Below, piece by piece: positions 32,985 through 45,544 of a stretch of DNA of 64,000 nucleotides. The notes under the pieces were generated by a model. The model was not told where the DNA came from, made no database searches, and saw only the letters and a program-made list of their open reading frames with translations. The DNA is taken from positions 42,097,044 through 42,161,043 of the forward strand of contig OY735211.1 of assembly GCA_963457665.1 (NCBI GenBank), given 5' to 3'. Source of the stretch: Thysanoteuthis rhombus (lineage: Eukaryota > Mollusca > Cephalopoda > Oegopsida > Thysanoteuthidae). Position numbers and translations under genes: made by a program. Positions within the stretch are counted from its first letter, which is position 1, and every line of letters begins with the position of its first letter.

Positions 32985-33565
32985 TTTCTCATACACGAAT
33001 CAACAAACCTTTCACAAAAATCATCAACAACCGAATCACAAAAACGCTAGATGAAAACCAATCACGGGAGCAAGCTGGCTTTAGAAGAAGCTACTCGACC
33101 ATGGACAATTTCCATTCGATGAATTTCCAAAAGAGAAAACAGCAGAACAGAAAATACCACTCGCTGTAGCATCTATCGACTTTGAGAAAGCCTTCAACTC
33201 GTTAAAAATTCCCCAGGTCGTTGATGCTATCAGTCTACAAGTAGACTCCGTATACGTCATACTGCGACATATATACAGTCATGGCAGCTCCTTTATCAGA
33301 CTGCATGAAGACTCAGAGACCTTTCAGATCCAAAAAGGGGTGCGACAGAGTAATACCAGCTCAGTCCAACTCTTCACAGCCTGCCCCGAGATGATCTTCA
33401 GAAACCTAGACCCGGAAAATAAAGGAATCACAATAAACAGAGAATATCTGGGTAGCCTCAGATTTGCAGACGACATCGTCCTTTTTTTGCAGAGAACCTC
33501 CACCACTTCCAACAAATTCTAGATGAATTAAATGAAAAAAGCAAGACGGTCGGCCAAAAGACAGT
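32985..33565 (+). pseudogene. RTE-type LINE reverse transcriptase fragment
   Basis: Three frame segments cover the RT palm. Segment 1 has FTKIINNRITKTLDENQ and REQAGFRRSYSTMDN (RT motif 'QAGFR'). After a frameshift near 33,130, segment 2 has SIDFEKAFNSLKIP (motif A), GVRQSN (usually GVRQGD) and LRFADDIVLF (FADD catalytic motif C). After another shift at the T run near 33,485, ILDELNEKSKTVG follows. The motifs and their order match the RT domain of RTE-clade non-LTR retrotransposons. Frameshifts and the altered GVRQGD make it non-functional. The endonuclease and C-terminal parts are missing here. Confidence 0.8.
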
Positions 33566-33745
33566 ACATGTAGTAATTGCTGCACGCCTGTTGTTGGCAG
33601 CCCTTAGAGAATAGGTACAATTATATGCGTCAATTAGGATATGCCAAATTCCAAACCACAATAATTGCGATGTGACTATACAGAAAGCAATGAAACATGT
33701 GGATGAATTACGACATTATTCATTTTTAAGTTATGGAGCTAAACA

Positions 33746-34012
33746 GTTATCTTCTCTTGGTCTCTGCATCTGCTCCGACTTTGTTTAACCCCAATAACTC
33801 GGCAGAGGACACTCAGTACACTCTCCTAACTTCAATGAAAGGTGATGAAGGCAATCCGTTATCTCCATTAGATAACTGCACTGAGGTTGTGCACCGGCTG
33901 TTACTTCGGGGACTACGATAGGAAACACCCATGAAATTATTCTAACGTCAACGATAGGTAACGAAAGCAGTTCATTATCTTCAATAGATACATGCACCGA
34001 TTTTGTTGATTA
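33746..34012 (+). repeat. Degenerate 114-bp tandem repeat with Ser/Thr-rich frame
   Basis: TTATCT(T/C)C-centred units recur at 33,747, 33,859 and 33,975. In translation, unit 1 (LLTSMKGDEGNPLSPLDNCT) and unit 2 (ILTSTIGNESSSLSSIDTCT) align with conserved LTS, LS and D-CT positions, but they lie in different frames at the junction. It could be a decayed repeat domain of an extracellular protein or a noncoding minisatellite. The frame then runs into the adjacent MITE. Confidence 0.5.
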
Positions 34013-34033
34013 CGTCTGGGTGCACTCGATAAA

Positions 34034-34377
34034 TACAGTGTCGTTCATAAATGAGTACACATTACCGCTTTTTAATAGAACCTTAATCTTATCCTTAACA
34101 AAACCTAACTCTTTCTTATTATTTCTGGCTGAATATTACACAATCAAAATAGACATTATTGGGTATTATTTATGATCAGGCTGTACAGTATTGAAACTCT
34201 GTTGCTCATATTTCGGCAACAGAATTTCAATGTTAAAGTGTTTGGTCATAAATAATACCGTTTTTGATTTTGTAACGTTCCACTAGAAATAATAAAATCC
34301 TGCTGTGTTTGGATTAGGAGAAAATTAACTTTCTATAAAAAGTGGTTGAGGCGTACTCATTCATGAGTAAAACTATA
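34034..34377. mobile_element. Palindromic (foldback) Tc1/mariner-like MITE
   Basis: About 344 bp that is one long imperfect inverted repeat. Left arm blocks are AATGAGTACACATTACC, CTTTTTAATAGAA, TTATTATTTCT, ACAATCAAAA, GGTATTATTTATGA, GAAACTCTGTTGC. They pair in order with the right arm read in reverse, AATGAGTACGCCTCAACC through GGTATTATTTATGACC to GAAATTCTGTTGCC. The centre is at about 34,208. TA dinucleotides flank both ends (34,034 and about 34,374). No coding capacity. Confidence 0.8.
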
Positions 34378-34689
34378 CAACAGACGTCAACGAGCATTAA
34401 GGATTACATTAGTTCAGTATGTTATCGAGTCTATGGTATGAAAAAAATAAATGTTTTAATTGTGAGATATTTTAACTAAAGATTTATTGAATTGAACAAC
34501 TTTAGACATGGCAATAGATTCTATCTTTTTTTTTTCATCAGAGCATGTGTTTGTTTATATGTTCCAGCGATCCCGGCCATACTGTTTTGTCTACAGACTT
34601 AAAAATTGGCATCAGTACTCCACTAAACCCTTTCCGAAATTTTTGTTTTTTTTATTTTTGGAAAAAAAGCCGTTTTGGCCTTTTGGGGA

Positions 34690-35090
34690 CTAATTTTGAC
34701 GGGTTCATCAATAACATTTAGATTCTTCGGAATCGTGAAATTTCTAGATGCCTTTTAGTCTATTTCAGATGTTTTCCAGTGAAAAACACGAGTGATGTCT
34801 TAAATATAATTTAATCTGACCATATTTTTCTCTGATTGATTTTTTTTTCATGACTTCAAATTTTAGCAGTACGGTTGATCAATTATTGACTCTAATAACA
34901 AGTTTGTTGTAATTTTTTTCGATAGTAAAAGTTCTGTTTTTCGGTTGATTCACTTTTTTTTAGTGATCACTGGCAAACAAAAGACGAGGGAAGTAACTTA
35001 TTCATTTATCACCCTTTTTTCCAATTTTGAACTGATCACTCAAAACACAGCATGCTGTCAAAACATGATGGCCTGGTGACATTTTTCCTT
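34690..35090 (-). repeat. Interspersed repeat family E, copy 2 (longest)
   Basis: Reverse complement shares blocks with 15,960-16,260 (its 34,690-34,895 part) and with 49,430-49,545 (its 34,950-35,090 part: GTTACTTC, TTTTTGTT, AGTGATCACT, GACAGCATG). It therefore links the two other partial copies into one family of at least 400 bp. Confidence 0.6.
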
Positions 35091-35213
35091 GAGTGTCAAA
35101 CCAGACCTGTTTTATAATAAAATTGAAATCAAAATCATGCGGTGTTTCGAAATTGACTCAAATCTGTATCTCTCTCTCTCCCTCTCTCTCTCACTATATA
35201 TATGATGATGAAT

Positions 35214-35530
35214 AGCTTTATATTATATAGAAACATAGTTAGAATGATCTCCCATCATTAAACGGTTAATGTATCTCTCACTCTAGACAACGTAAATAGA
35301 ATGAAAAATTAGAGGGAATGGTGTTACTGCTGGAATCGAACCTGCTACCGATAGGACAGCTGCTTCAACGTTACGATACTCTTACCATGAAGCTAAACAG
35401 CCACCGATAATGCAAAGGTCCAAATAACTGCTTTCAACCCAAATTCAGCCCCATTTTCTTCAATCATTTATTCTATTTTTGTTGTTTAGGGTGAATGATA
35501 CATTAACCGTGTAATAACAGGAATTCATTT
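35214..35530 (-). mobile_element. SINE family B reverse copy plus forward tail
   Basis: 35,214-35,440: a near full-length minus copy with tRNA-like core (plus shows GGAATCGAACC and GATACTCTTACCATGAAGCT). 35,445-35,530: a forward tail (TTGTTTAGGGTGAATGATAC, ATTAACCGTGTAATAAC). The two tails are inverted repeats, the third such arrangement in this window. Confidence 0.7.
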
Positions 35531-35534
35531 CACA

Positions 35535-35538
35535 CACG

Positions 35539-35617
<79 letters not shown>
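35535..35617. repeat. (AC)n(AT)n microsatellite
   Basis: A CA run followed by an AT run. Confidence 0.95.
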
Positions 35618-35619
<2 letters not shown>

Positions 35620-37730
35620 TACTAAACAATCAAACAACATAGAAATATTCCCATTCTCTTCTTTGGCATCAAACATGTAAACAGCAATTTTTTTCAGTGA
35701 ACCACTGGGAAAACATTTTTCTGTCAAAAAAATGGCTGGCCCCCTTTAAAATGCATCAAAATACGCCCACAGAATAATAAAAAAAATGAGATGTAACACC
35801 TATCTCTTGAGTTTTTCTCTTCACCTTCCAATCGTCATTTTCATCTTTATTCCATTGGATCACGTCACACCCACAATGCAAACATATATATACATATATA
35901 CATATATACTTATATATATATTTGAAAAAAAAATGCTACCGTTTACAACTCATCTATTTATAGGTTTCTTCGTTATAACTCGTATTACACGTTCCTTATT
36001 AGCAAATAGAATTCATACATGTACACACCTACGTTAGTATAAGCGTGTACAATCAGGTTGAAATCACTATTCTACTTTGTGATAACAGAGTTTGTCACGT
36101 ACGAACGACCCTCGCAGAACCTGGAGACTTTACACGGTGGTTGACTCCTACAGACACATCAAATTTAAACATATACTGAATATACAGATATTTGGTTGTT
36201 GAGCACCAAATTGGTGTTTTTTTGTAAGCTTGATATCATAACTAATAATTAAAAACGATTACGCCCTAATTAATAATTAAAAACGATTACGCCTCAATCG
36301 ATATCTTACATTTGAATGGACTTGTTGATTAACTTTTTAGATCATGCATAAATATTTGAAATCATTATTCATAAAAAAATCATTTACAAATATTCAGCTA
36401 TTTTGAGTATATTGGCTGTCTCCTGCGTTATATAGCGTTGATCATTCTAGAGTAATTTCTTGATTTGATCGTTACCAACACCAACTGGTGTACTCTAACG
36501 TGAACATCGTTCAGCAAAAAAAAGATTTTACAAACTACTTTTGATACGTTCGATCACTACCGGTAACTTTTCCATAAAACTGCACAAAACTTTTGTTATG
36601 TTTGAATCTTATTCTTACCTTTATTAATTAAAAAAAACCCATAATAATTCCCTTATTTTCTTACATCTTCAATGTTAGAGTCAGTAAATAAAAAATACGA
36701 CCTTTAAGAAATTGTTTTTGACATTTTTAAAAATGGATGCTGATAGCTATCACGGTACAATCTAAAGTGATCATTTTGAATACGGTTAGTTGAAACTAAA
36801 AGCCATCAAATGACAAAAACTGAACGAACCAAGGGTCGACGACGGGGTGGGCTGCGGTTCACAAATTGGCCTTTCAGGTGTACTTAAACACTTTCACATT
36901 TCTGGCCTCGGACACTTTCTAAAAACTTTAAAATTTCATGTATTTGAGGGCCATTGAGCAGCTGTTGGCTTTTAGATCGTCTTCTGTGTCACGATTTGTT
37001 TCAATTCTACTCATATAAGCACTGCATTCAATGATTTGATTACTATAGGCTTGTGAACAGACTTAATACCCATGCTTGTTCTTCTGATAACTAATGATTA
37101 ACTGCTATCAAACTGATTATGTATAAATGAACATATAAATAAATATAAACACTTTATGGAGAATTTTATATCATTTTTTACTTACAAGTAAATATCTCTA
37201 TTTATAATTGGTAGCTTTTTGACTAAATGAAACACAGAAGGAGAGGCAAAAGTGGCAGCTTTTGAAGGGATACTTGTCAAGAATCCAAAACCTGGATTTT
37301 ATCCTAATTTCAAGATCTGCTGTTAACATTAGTGAGTTTGTAATTAATGCTAACAAACCCAATAACTGAATGCAATTTCGTTAGGAAAAAGATTATTCTC
37401 ACGACCTTTTATTGAGAACGACAATTTCTTTTTTCTTCAACCATTTAATAGAGCTAAATCACTGCTCAAGGCATTCGTAAATTGCATTTAAAATACAAAC
37501 ATATCTGCTTTTTTTCTCTACTACGTTAAAAAATTAATGATTCCTGAAATGGTCAGAGACGATCTTTATTTACTAAGCTTACTTCTAACTAACACAGCAG
37601 CCCCAAACCATTAAACGATTCAAAACGCTACTCTAGTGGTAACCATAGACACAAGGGAATGTTTAAACCATTTCCTTTCACTGAAATGGAATAAAATTGT
37701 AATTCCAAAGCTTTTTAGCGATATTTGCTA
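35620..37730. other. Mostly unassigned; one 29-bp tandem duplication
   Basis: TAATAATTAAAAACGATTAC with GCC(C/T) is duplicated at 36,241-36,296. No gene recognised elsewhere in this AT-rich stretch. Confidence 0.55.
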
Positions 37731-37734
37731 TACT

Positions 37735-37862
37735 TTGCTTGGTATGACACGAGGCCACAAATTGAGTGCAATCATTGAAAATCGACCACACTACAGCAGT
37801 AATGACCTGCATTATAAGTTTTCTAACCGTTACGCTACGGCGAGGTCAAACGAAAGGGCAGA
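37735..37862 (-). mobile_element. tRNA-derived SINE, family J copy
   Basis: The minus strand reads CCGTAGCGTAACGGTTAGAA (A box-like), then TTATAATGC, GTAGTGTGG and GTCGATTTTC (B box-like), ending in TGTGGCCTCGTG. The same order occurs at 50,505-50,650 (minus). Confidence 0.55.
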
Positions 37863-37999
37863 CTAATAACCCCTTATTTGCAATCATTGTCTTCAGAAAG
37901 TGTTGTCGCAGAATATTCGTAGGATTGAACAAGAATTGATACAGTCTTGGGAAGATCGAACATGTTATCCCTGACCGAGGATATCATGCCTCTTGACCA

Positions 38000-38690
38000 C
38001 AATACTGCAGTAGGGACATTTTGTGCTTGGTCAATGCTGAAGAAACAGGTGAAGCCCTAGACTGTACACCAATAAAATGAAATTTAATTTTTGTCGTCTG
38101 TTTTAGTGATTTCCTTTCCACAATTCTTTAATCATGTCATCAAATTAGGTCACAAACACGTTTTCATGAATAAATGAAGTGTTCTCCACCGTTTTCGTTC
38201 GATGAGGCTTTTTTTAAGGGAACATTTTTTTCATTTAATAAAATTCAATCGGTTGCAAGAAGGCTATCGCATGCTCATGTACATACATACATGAATTATA
38301 CTTATGCGTTCATACAGAATGACTTTGTCTAGAAATGGTTGCTATATTTCGTATCCTGGTATTCATAGTTAGTCTGCCGGGCAAACGAATATCTTTGTCG
38401 TATTCCAAATATCTATAAGTGTCGAACAGTCATAATTCAAGCTTGAATAATAGCCTCAAATAACGTGTGGAAATGTGCGGGTTTGAATGCAGCCTGGGCC
38501 GAGCAACGAACTGCTGGAATTGTTTACCCTTTGTTCGTATCATGGGAAAAGCACTTAATGTTCTCACCAAGAGAAGAAAAAAAAGTTACTGGACAAGGAA
38601 GCTTGACAATGACAAGTGCTACAATTTAGCTGAGGATAGAGGAGGGAAACACAATCTACCGGAGAGGAAAATAATAACCCAGGGTTAAGC
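38000..38690. other. Unassigned sequence
   Basis: A possible family H remnant near 38,478-38,560 (GGGTTTGAATGCAG, GGGAAAAGCACTTAATG). No gene supported. Confidence 0.4.
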
Positions 38691-38726
38691 ACGGTTCACT
38701 CGCAAGTAAACTGATTAGAACAAATA

Positions 38727-38735
38727 TTGAAGAGA

Positions 38736-38797
<62 letters not shown>

Positions 38798-38808
38798 GAA
38801 CGGATATT

Positions 38809-38880
<72 letters not shown>
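38727..38880. repeat. (GA)n(CA)n compound array with duplicated spacer
   Basis: The GA run is interrupted by TTAGAACGGATATTAA, which repeats the sequence just before the array (TTAGAACAAATATTGA). A GA-flanked unit of about 80 bp is therefore duplicated, followed by (CA)n. Confidence 0.9.
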
Positions 38881-38882
<2 letters not shown>

Positions 38883-38884
38883 CT

Positions 38885-40098
38885 TTGGGAGATCTAATTG
38901 GCGGCCATCTTGGAAAATGGCGTATAAAAAGATTTCCCCAAAAAGGAAAGGAGAAGAACGTTGAAAGAGGGCATTCTTACGCTTACAATGATACCAAAAT
39001 TAGCATGTCAATGTTTATTTCCGGATACACTTTTATTTCGGTCTTTATTGGCTGTAATATCTGTACGCTTGCTCTTTTGAGAATTGTAAGATTTCCTTTT
39101 TCAATGGTTTGCATGGGCATAATGAATCTGCGCACAGATTTTAGGGTGAGGACTTAGCCTCTGATGATTCCCCGTACCAAGCTTTTGAATTTTCACCCTA
39201 CATGAGTTTGAAGTTAAAGATTTGGAATTAGTTGTACTTTTTAATTAAAGTAAAGGAAAACAAGTTGGTATCAGGTATAATGGAAAATAAATAATTTATT
39301 TTTTGGTAGTTGATTCCGAAGCACGCATTGTAGAAATTCAGTTTGAGCAGATAATTGGCATCTTACCAAAGCCCATTCAAAGAGAAGGTATACCCTGAGT
39401 TACAAACCACAATGAGTTCTCTATTGACATAAGAAAATATTATGATCTCATGAGATAAAGATTCAATTCTTTTAATCAAAATGATATTGTAAATTCATTT
39501 CATCTCGTTTACAAGGGAACTGAAAGAGCATTCTAATTTCACTTTTGAATCATTTTTCTTTTCTTAAAATGTTTTTGAGACTGTGTGAATGTTATTTTTT
39601 GTTAAATGTCCAACTTTTATCCGAGAATGTTTGAGAGATTTTTACGATCACTTTTTATAAGTCTACCATTCAACAACGTTTAAAAAATGAGTACTCAGTT
39701 TAATTCTGGGACTTCTTGAATCATCAAATCTTATGTTGATTTACAGTTCACTGGGGATGATTCACTGTGTATTAGGGCCTCGGACACAATGGATTAGAAT
39801 TTTTAAAAAAAGTACCTGCCAGCTACTAACTTTCAGAGGTATGATTTTCTTATCTTCATATAAGCTAATTCATAGCCAGCGTATTAATCCGTCTTTTTTA
39901 CCCGAATATATAGATGAAATTAGCTGAAATGTACAATTATTTTTAATCCAAAGTTTTCCCTACAAATAATGAATTTTAATTTATAAATTTATCTTAATTT
40001 ATAAATTAGGAACAATAAGAGATTAGCAATAATGACAAATTATTGAATAGAACAATTATAACAATGCATAAAAGTTAAGGGACGAATGAAGATAATAG
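38885..40098. other. Unassigned sequence
   Basis: Open frames at 38,885-39,157 and 39,733-39,927 show no recognisable features. Confidence 0.5.
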
Positions 40099-40386
40099 AA
40101 GAATCTCACGGAAGATCTAAGAAAAAGGCTAAAAGAGCTTGATCTGGAGACACCGTCATACAAAAGAACCCGTTCTGATCTACTGGAAATATACAGGATA
40201 ACCCCAGGTCTACGCGCCATTGACCAAGACTGTAAGTGTAGCCTCTGTCCAGATAAGACCATGTTACAGCCTTCCCTAAACATTGGAACCAGAGGTCATA
40301 GCAAGAAGATACAAATCGAAACTGCCACTGGGGATATACAGCACTTGTCAGATATATCCACTCCAAACTGGAATTTGCTATCATAA
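40099..40386 (+). pseudogene. CR1/Jockey-type LINE ORF2 3' fragment
   Basis: An uninterrupted 95-codon frame. It begins KNLTEDLRKRLKELDLETPS, then YKRTRSDLLEIYRI, and later GTRGHSKKIQIETATG, ending NWNLLS and TAA. 'L..RLK.L.L....YRR.R.D..E.Y.I' and 'TRGHSKK' are the usual C-terminal landmarks of CR1/Jockey-like LINE proteins. The remainder of ORF2 is missing upstream, so this is a 5'-truncated copy. The final landmark (F..R.V..WN.LP) is degraded. Confidence 0.65.
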
Positions 40387-40500
40387 GCCAGAGTTTCTTC
40401 TCAAAATATAAACATATTCAAATCAAATCACGGATGTCTAATATTTTGGTATGCCATTTCGAACTAAATAGTAGACTACAGTGAGACTCCATAGGTTGAC

Positions 40501-40850
40501 AATCATCACCATCATTATCATCATCATTAGTCTTCCAACGTCCGTCGTTGGACCTTTCCAAGGATTCGCCAAACTTCTCTATCGTGGGCGTTGCAGAGCC
40601 AGTATTGTCTAAATTTGTCTAGTTCATCTCTCCATCTTGTTTTTTGTCAGCCTCGGTTTCGCCTGTGATGTCTTGGAATCCATGCTGTGAGTCGTGATGT
40701 CCATCGGTTGTCTGTTATTCTTGCAACATGGCCTGTCCATTGCCATTTAAGTTTTCTAATAGATTCTATGATGTCTCTGACTCCCATTTTCTTCCTTATA
40801 TACTGTGCTATCCTGCAATCTCTCCATGTGTCTATCTCTTAGTTTACTAA
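40501..40850 (-). pseudogene. RTE LINE 3' end with trinucleotide tail
   Basis: The minus strand encodes KMGVRDIIESIRKLKWQWAG and HVARITDNRW, then WRDELDKF, ending in HDREVW. The element ends in a (GAT)n-like tail (40,501-40,530). This is the C-terminal region of the RTE clade protein, and short trinucleotide tails are typical of RTE elements. Frames are interrupted. Confidence 0.75.
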
Positions 40851-40859
40851 CACAATATC

Positions 40860-42255
40860 GTCCTGATTGAGATACAAACTAAGATTTTATTTCTTTACAT
40901 TTCTTTTATCTATTTTTCGACCCCACAGTTATCATCAAACCATTTTCATTCAAGTTTTTTTAACAATGATGTCAAATAAACTTTGAAACATTGGCAAAAG
41001 TTATTTCTCAACGTTGAAAACGAATTCCATCCGCTTTTTGTGGTTATGCTTCTGGGTATAACTGGTTTTTAGTTTCCTCGAAGTATATTTTAATTGGGTA
41101 AAATAGTACGGGTCAATTCTTTATTTATTCTAGCAGCAAAAGCAAATGGCCCCAAAATATGTTAAAAATCAAGCAATGATATGTGAAGCTATCCAGAATT
41201 AATAGAACATAAACGAGTTTCAAACAATAGTTGGCGATTTTATTGTGTGAAAATTGCTATTTTAACTTTTTCATTTTTTCCTCTAATCAAAATTACTTTA
41301 CATTTTTTCGTACTGTTCGTCAAACATTAGAAATTTTTACAGTTGAAATGGTTGAGCTGCAATCGAAATCTTCTCATTTCAAATCATGTATACAAACCGG
41401 GGCAATTCTGATATTTCTTTCTGACTTATGCGTCGGATAAATTTCCCAACCCTTCTGTACTTCGGCGTCGAATTAAGAAGCAAATTCCACGACGCTCGAG
41501 TGACCAGCGTCTGGGATCGAATTCGTCAGTCGGAAATCAAAGATGGACGACAAAGATGTAAAGAGAAACTTTTGTCTAATTTTTTCGTGCGAATTTCTTT
41601 CCGTTCAATGACATTTACAATCATAAAACCAATCATTTGTACAAATTTTCCACGAAAAAGTTCAAAGGACTGAAACATCATATTCAACTCAAAACTGGTT
41701 ATACTGGCGTGTCAGTTACCGAATGACTAGACGTTCGTGCTCATATATCTGTCTATCTATCTACCTCGTTTCGTTCATTGCTCTCTCCACACGCATATGC
41801 ACACGCGCGTACATACATGTATACACAAGCACACATATGTATACGCACACAAATACACTCAAATACGAGGTTAAATCACCAAGTCTGTAGTCTGAGACGT
41901 TATTATCTGAATTTGGATCTGAAATTTTCACTTTATAATGTTTGATTTATGTGATTAACGGAAACGCGTTAAACACATTGACAAGGAAAGAAATTATATT
42001 GAAAAATAAATATCTGTTGAGTAAAATAAATGCTTTTTCGTGATTAAGATACGACTTATTGATGTATCTACATACGAGTGGCAATTATAATCCCGAAGTA
42101 CGCTAGCCCGAACACCATTTCACAGAACGTTGATAGGGCGAATTTTCGTTTAGTCGAATGTTAATTTTGCCTAATGTTCATCTACTACCAAAGCAAAGGA
42201 GGGCTGTTCGAATGATTGAACGGGACTTTCTTTGATTCTTTCTCGTCGTCTTCCC
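40860..42255. other. Unassigned sequence
   Basis: AT-rich. A CATA/CACA-rich stretch with short tetranucleotide runs lies at 41,740-41,860. No gene recognised. Confidence 0.5.
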
Positions 42256-42259
42256 CCCC

Positions 42260-42840
42260 CCCCAAACAAGTGCAATGGGGTTGTAGATATAGTACTTACG
42301 ATTAGGTGAAATATATCGTATGTTTTTACGATTTATAAAGAAGCTATTGTAGATTAACTATTTACGATGAAATTAATCATTATTAATTTTATTATTAATA
42401 ATTATTTCAGGTGTTTGGATTAACATAAATATTTTTGAAAAATAGGGTTTCTAATTTACGGGCACAACCTCGTGAAGAACAGAAAAAAAAAATTTTTTTG
42501 CTTTCAATCCATAAGACATTTGTTTCTTCGGGAAATTTGTCTATTTTGATCGTTTTATTTAACTTTTCTTTTTTTTTTGCTGTGAGGTGTCAATTAACAA
42601 TGTAATTTAATACTGAAATGGATCCATACGTTCTGTTTCTCGCACGGAATTAGTGTAATTGAGGCATAGATTTTCTATTTACGATTTGGTATTAAATATC
42701 GTATGTTTACGATTTTTGTCCCAAAGGGATCTATTGCGAGATTTAGCATTTACGATAAAATGAATTTGATTTTCATTGTATTTCAGGTACTTGGATTACC
42801 ATAGATAGATAGTTGTAGGATTTAGCAGCATGAATTCGCA
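42260..42840 (+). repeat. AT-rich tandem duplication, about 390-bp period
   Basis: Two units share ATATCGTATGTTTTTACGAT / AATATCGTATGTTTACGAT, then TATTTACGAT / CATTTACGAT, and end with TATTTCAGGT(G/A)(T/C)TTGGATTA (42,405 and about 42,780). Each unit ends in what looks like a polypyrimidine-AG/GT junction, but no coding exon follows. Confidence 0.6.
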
Positions 42841-44540
42841 ATTTTTCACTAGGTGGCATAAATTATTTTAAACATGTTTTTGCGGAAATCTATGATCTGA
42901 ATCGAAAGTTTATGAAGTGAAACAGTAGCAACATAATTCATGTATTTACTTCTGTTTTTCTTTGATGAACTCTTTTATTTCTTTTTAATTTTTCACCATT
43001 TTAAACTTAGAGCAGCTACAAGTATGAAGAAAGCCTCGATGAAAGCACAAAAAAAACATTAGATTTATCTAAAAATTTATTTTCAAGAATTAGAAAAAAA
43101 ATGATCCATTCAGAAATTTGAAAAAAAAAAAAATCTTTGTGATAATATCCTAATCAAAACACCTTTAATGTCGTTTTTGTATAAAAAAAAATAGTTTTAA
43201 ATAAATTCCGAAATCAAGGAATAAAGAACAACAGTTTTTTTAAATTCTTTAAAATTACCAGAAGTTTTACACATTTGATAAAATATGTTAGGTATGAAAA
43301 TATGGACGCAATTCCTGTGGAAAATTGAGAAAATTTACCGAGAAATTGAGAAATTTAAAAATCTGGCGAAAATCAGCATAATGTTCGATTTAAATGAAAT
43401 TCTCGATACTCATTTACTAAAGGGCGAATTCAAAGAAAAAATTACATTCCAAACATCGGAAAATAATTTCTCTTATGATTCCCACCATTTTGATGATTAT
43501 TGATGCATTGTTATTTTCATTGATGTTTACACGTTTAACAGATAAATCTCCCGCGATGTTAATTATGCTTACTTTTTTTTCCAGAAAAGAGTTCTGGTCT
43601 GCTTGGATTGGGAGTCTCACTTACGGAATAAAAAAACCCAAGAAAATTAAGTAAAATGTTGTTTTTTTCGGCAATTAGGAAAAAATGATTCGATTGATTA
43701 TGATTTAAACTTTTGATCTGGAAAAAAAACTAGCACAATATTTTTTAAAAAATCGTCATTATCAATAACTCCAATTTCGAGAAAAAGTAAACATAATTGA
43801 TATTTCGAGGGATTTATGTGTTGAATCTTTAAAAATCAATGAAATCGATGCATAAATAAGATAAATCATTAAATCAATAAAAGGTAAGGTAGGAATCATG
43901 AGAAAATATCTTCTTTTCTGATATGTGGAATGGAAAATTATTATTTTTTAAAAATTACCCTTTGATAAATAAGTCTCGAAAGTTTTATCAGAATCGAGTC
44001 ATAAATTGATTTTTGCTCAATTTTAAAATTCTCAGGTGTCGAATTTCCGGTGAAAATTGCATCCATATTGTTCATATCTAAGTAAATCACATATTTACAA
44101 TTCATGGCAAATAAAAATTGAATCTATTGTAGATTTAGTATTTTCTATAAAATTAGTTTATAAAACATTGTTCTGTTATAATCTTTTAAAATATTCATGT
44201 GAAAAATATTGTTGTTGTTTTTATATAATAGATTCATTATTGTGAATACTAAATCTTCAATAGATACATTTTTTTGTCATGAATCATGACAATCAAAACC
44301 AAAAAGGTGTTGAATAAAAATTGGATTTATTATACAAAAAAAAAAAGGATTTTAAAAATATTTCCCTTAAATTGATTTAATTCTTTGATAATCTTTAATA
44401 ACATTCATTTGAATTAACCAGAATTTTGTTTGTATATAATAGATTGATTATCATAAATACTAAATCTACAACTCGCATCGGACTGATTCAAGAAAATCAA
44501 CGAAAAACAAGCGAATGGAAGGTATGTTCAGATATTTTTA
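42841..44540. repeat. AT-rich region with further internal duplication
   Basis: TATATAATAGATTCATTATTG with GAATACTAAATCT (44,223-44,254) recurs as TATATAATAGATTGATTATC with AAATACTAAATCT (44,434-44,466). Both follow a TTTTAAAATATTCAT / CTTTAATAACATTCAT segment. It probably extends the same AT-rich repeat complex as 42.3-42.8 kb. The open frame at 43,285-43,503 is not supported. Confidence 0.5.
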
Positions 44541-45540
44541 AAAACGAGTGTTTTAAAAAAAAATTTGATACAGAATGAAAGAAAGTTGCACTTGTTATAA
44601 CAAGTTAACTACCTTCGTTTTGAGGGATATCGATTTCTCAGGATTTGAACTGAGCATTAGGTCTTACGGCATTCGGGCTTGTTAGGTTTTTATCCAGGAT
44701 TATGAACGAACCCCCACCATCTCAACGTATATATTATAAAGCAGGCAACCATTGGAAAACTTAAATGTTAAGAAGTCATCTTGGTGAGAGTCATTGTACA
44801 TCAGGTTCACCGGTAAATAAACAATTGAAACAGGTAAATCTTGCGTATTAAATGAATGTCATGGTAGGTACTTGTCTTTTGTTGAATTCACATTAACCAT
44901 AAATGGTTATTGTCATGGTAACATATTGTATATAATAGATTCCCGTGTCTTCAAGTGCAAAAGAAGTCTAACATTAATTCTAGCCTGGGAGTGGGGATCG
45001 GTCCTCAAGCTGTAGCTTCTCGTCGAAAGGTGGTAAGGTCAGGTAAACACCCTTATGGCGACAGTAAACCCTCTCATGAAAGTTGTGTATGTGAATGTAC
45101 TGTTATCACCCTAGAAGTATGCATCCTCGACAAAAAATGAATTTATTAGTGGATTCAGCACGTCTCAAGTTAACTACAGCTCATTACTATTTTATGGAAT
45201 AGTTAGATTTTCTTTATGTTTTCTGCGTTTTGTTTTCATATGAAATACATCTAGACGACAGCCTGCCAGTATCTAATATGTAGTCAGTCAGAAATAGGTC
45301 ATGTTTTGTCTGCAGGGGTTGGGAGGTGGCCATGTATAAATATTCAGCCACCGGCTGTAGCTAACCCCTTATCCTGGAGGAGGGTTGGGCCTTTTGCTGT
45401 GAGTAGCTGAAAACTGCTCGATAAAGCAGATTTTCAGCTAGAATGTGTGTGTGTGTGTGTGTGCCTGTCTGTCTGTGTTATCGATTTAATGATAATGAGG
45501 GAAAAATTATCATACCTTCTTTCATAATTTATTTCCGGGA
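44541..45540. other. Unassigned; short (GT)n at 45,443-45,463
   Basis: No gene recognised. Confidence 0.5.
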
Positions 45541-45544
45541 CGTG

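Noticed and set aside
33733..33921. Intact small gene over the Ser/Thr-rich repeat
   Set aside because: The frame is broken between units and runs into a MITE; kept only as a repeat with possible coding history.
43285..43503. 72-residue hydrophilic open frame
   Set aside because: Lies within an AT-rich duplicated region; composition follows the local sequence and no family is recognised.
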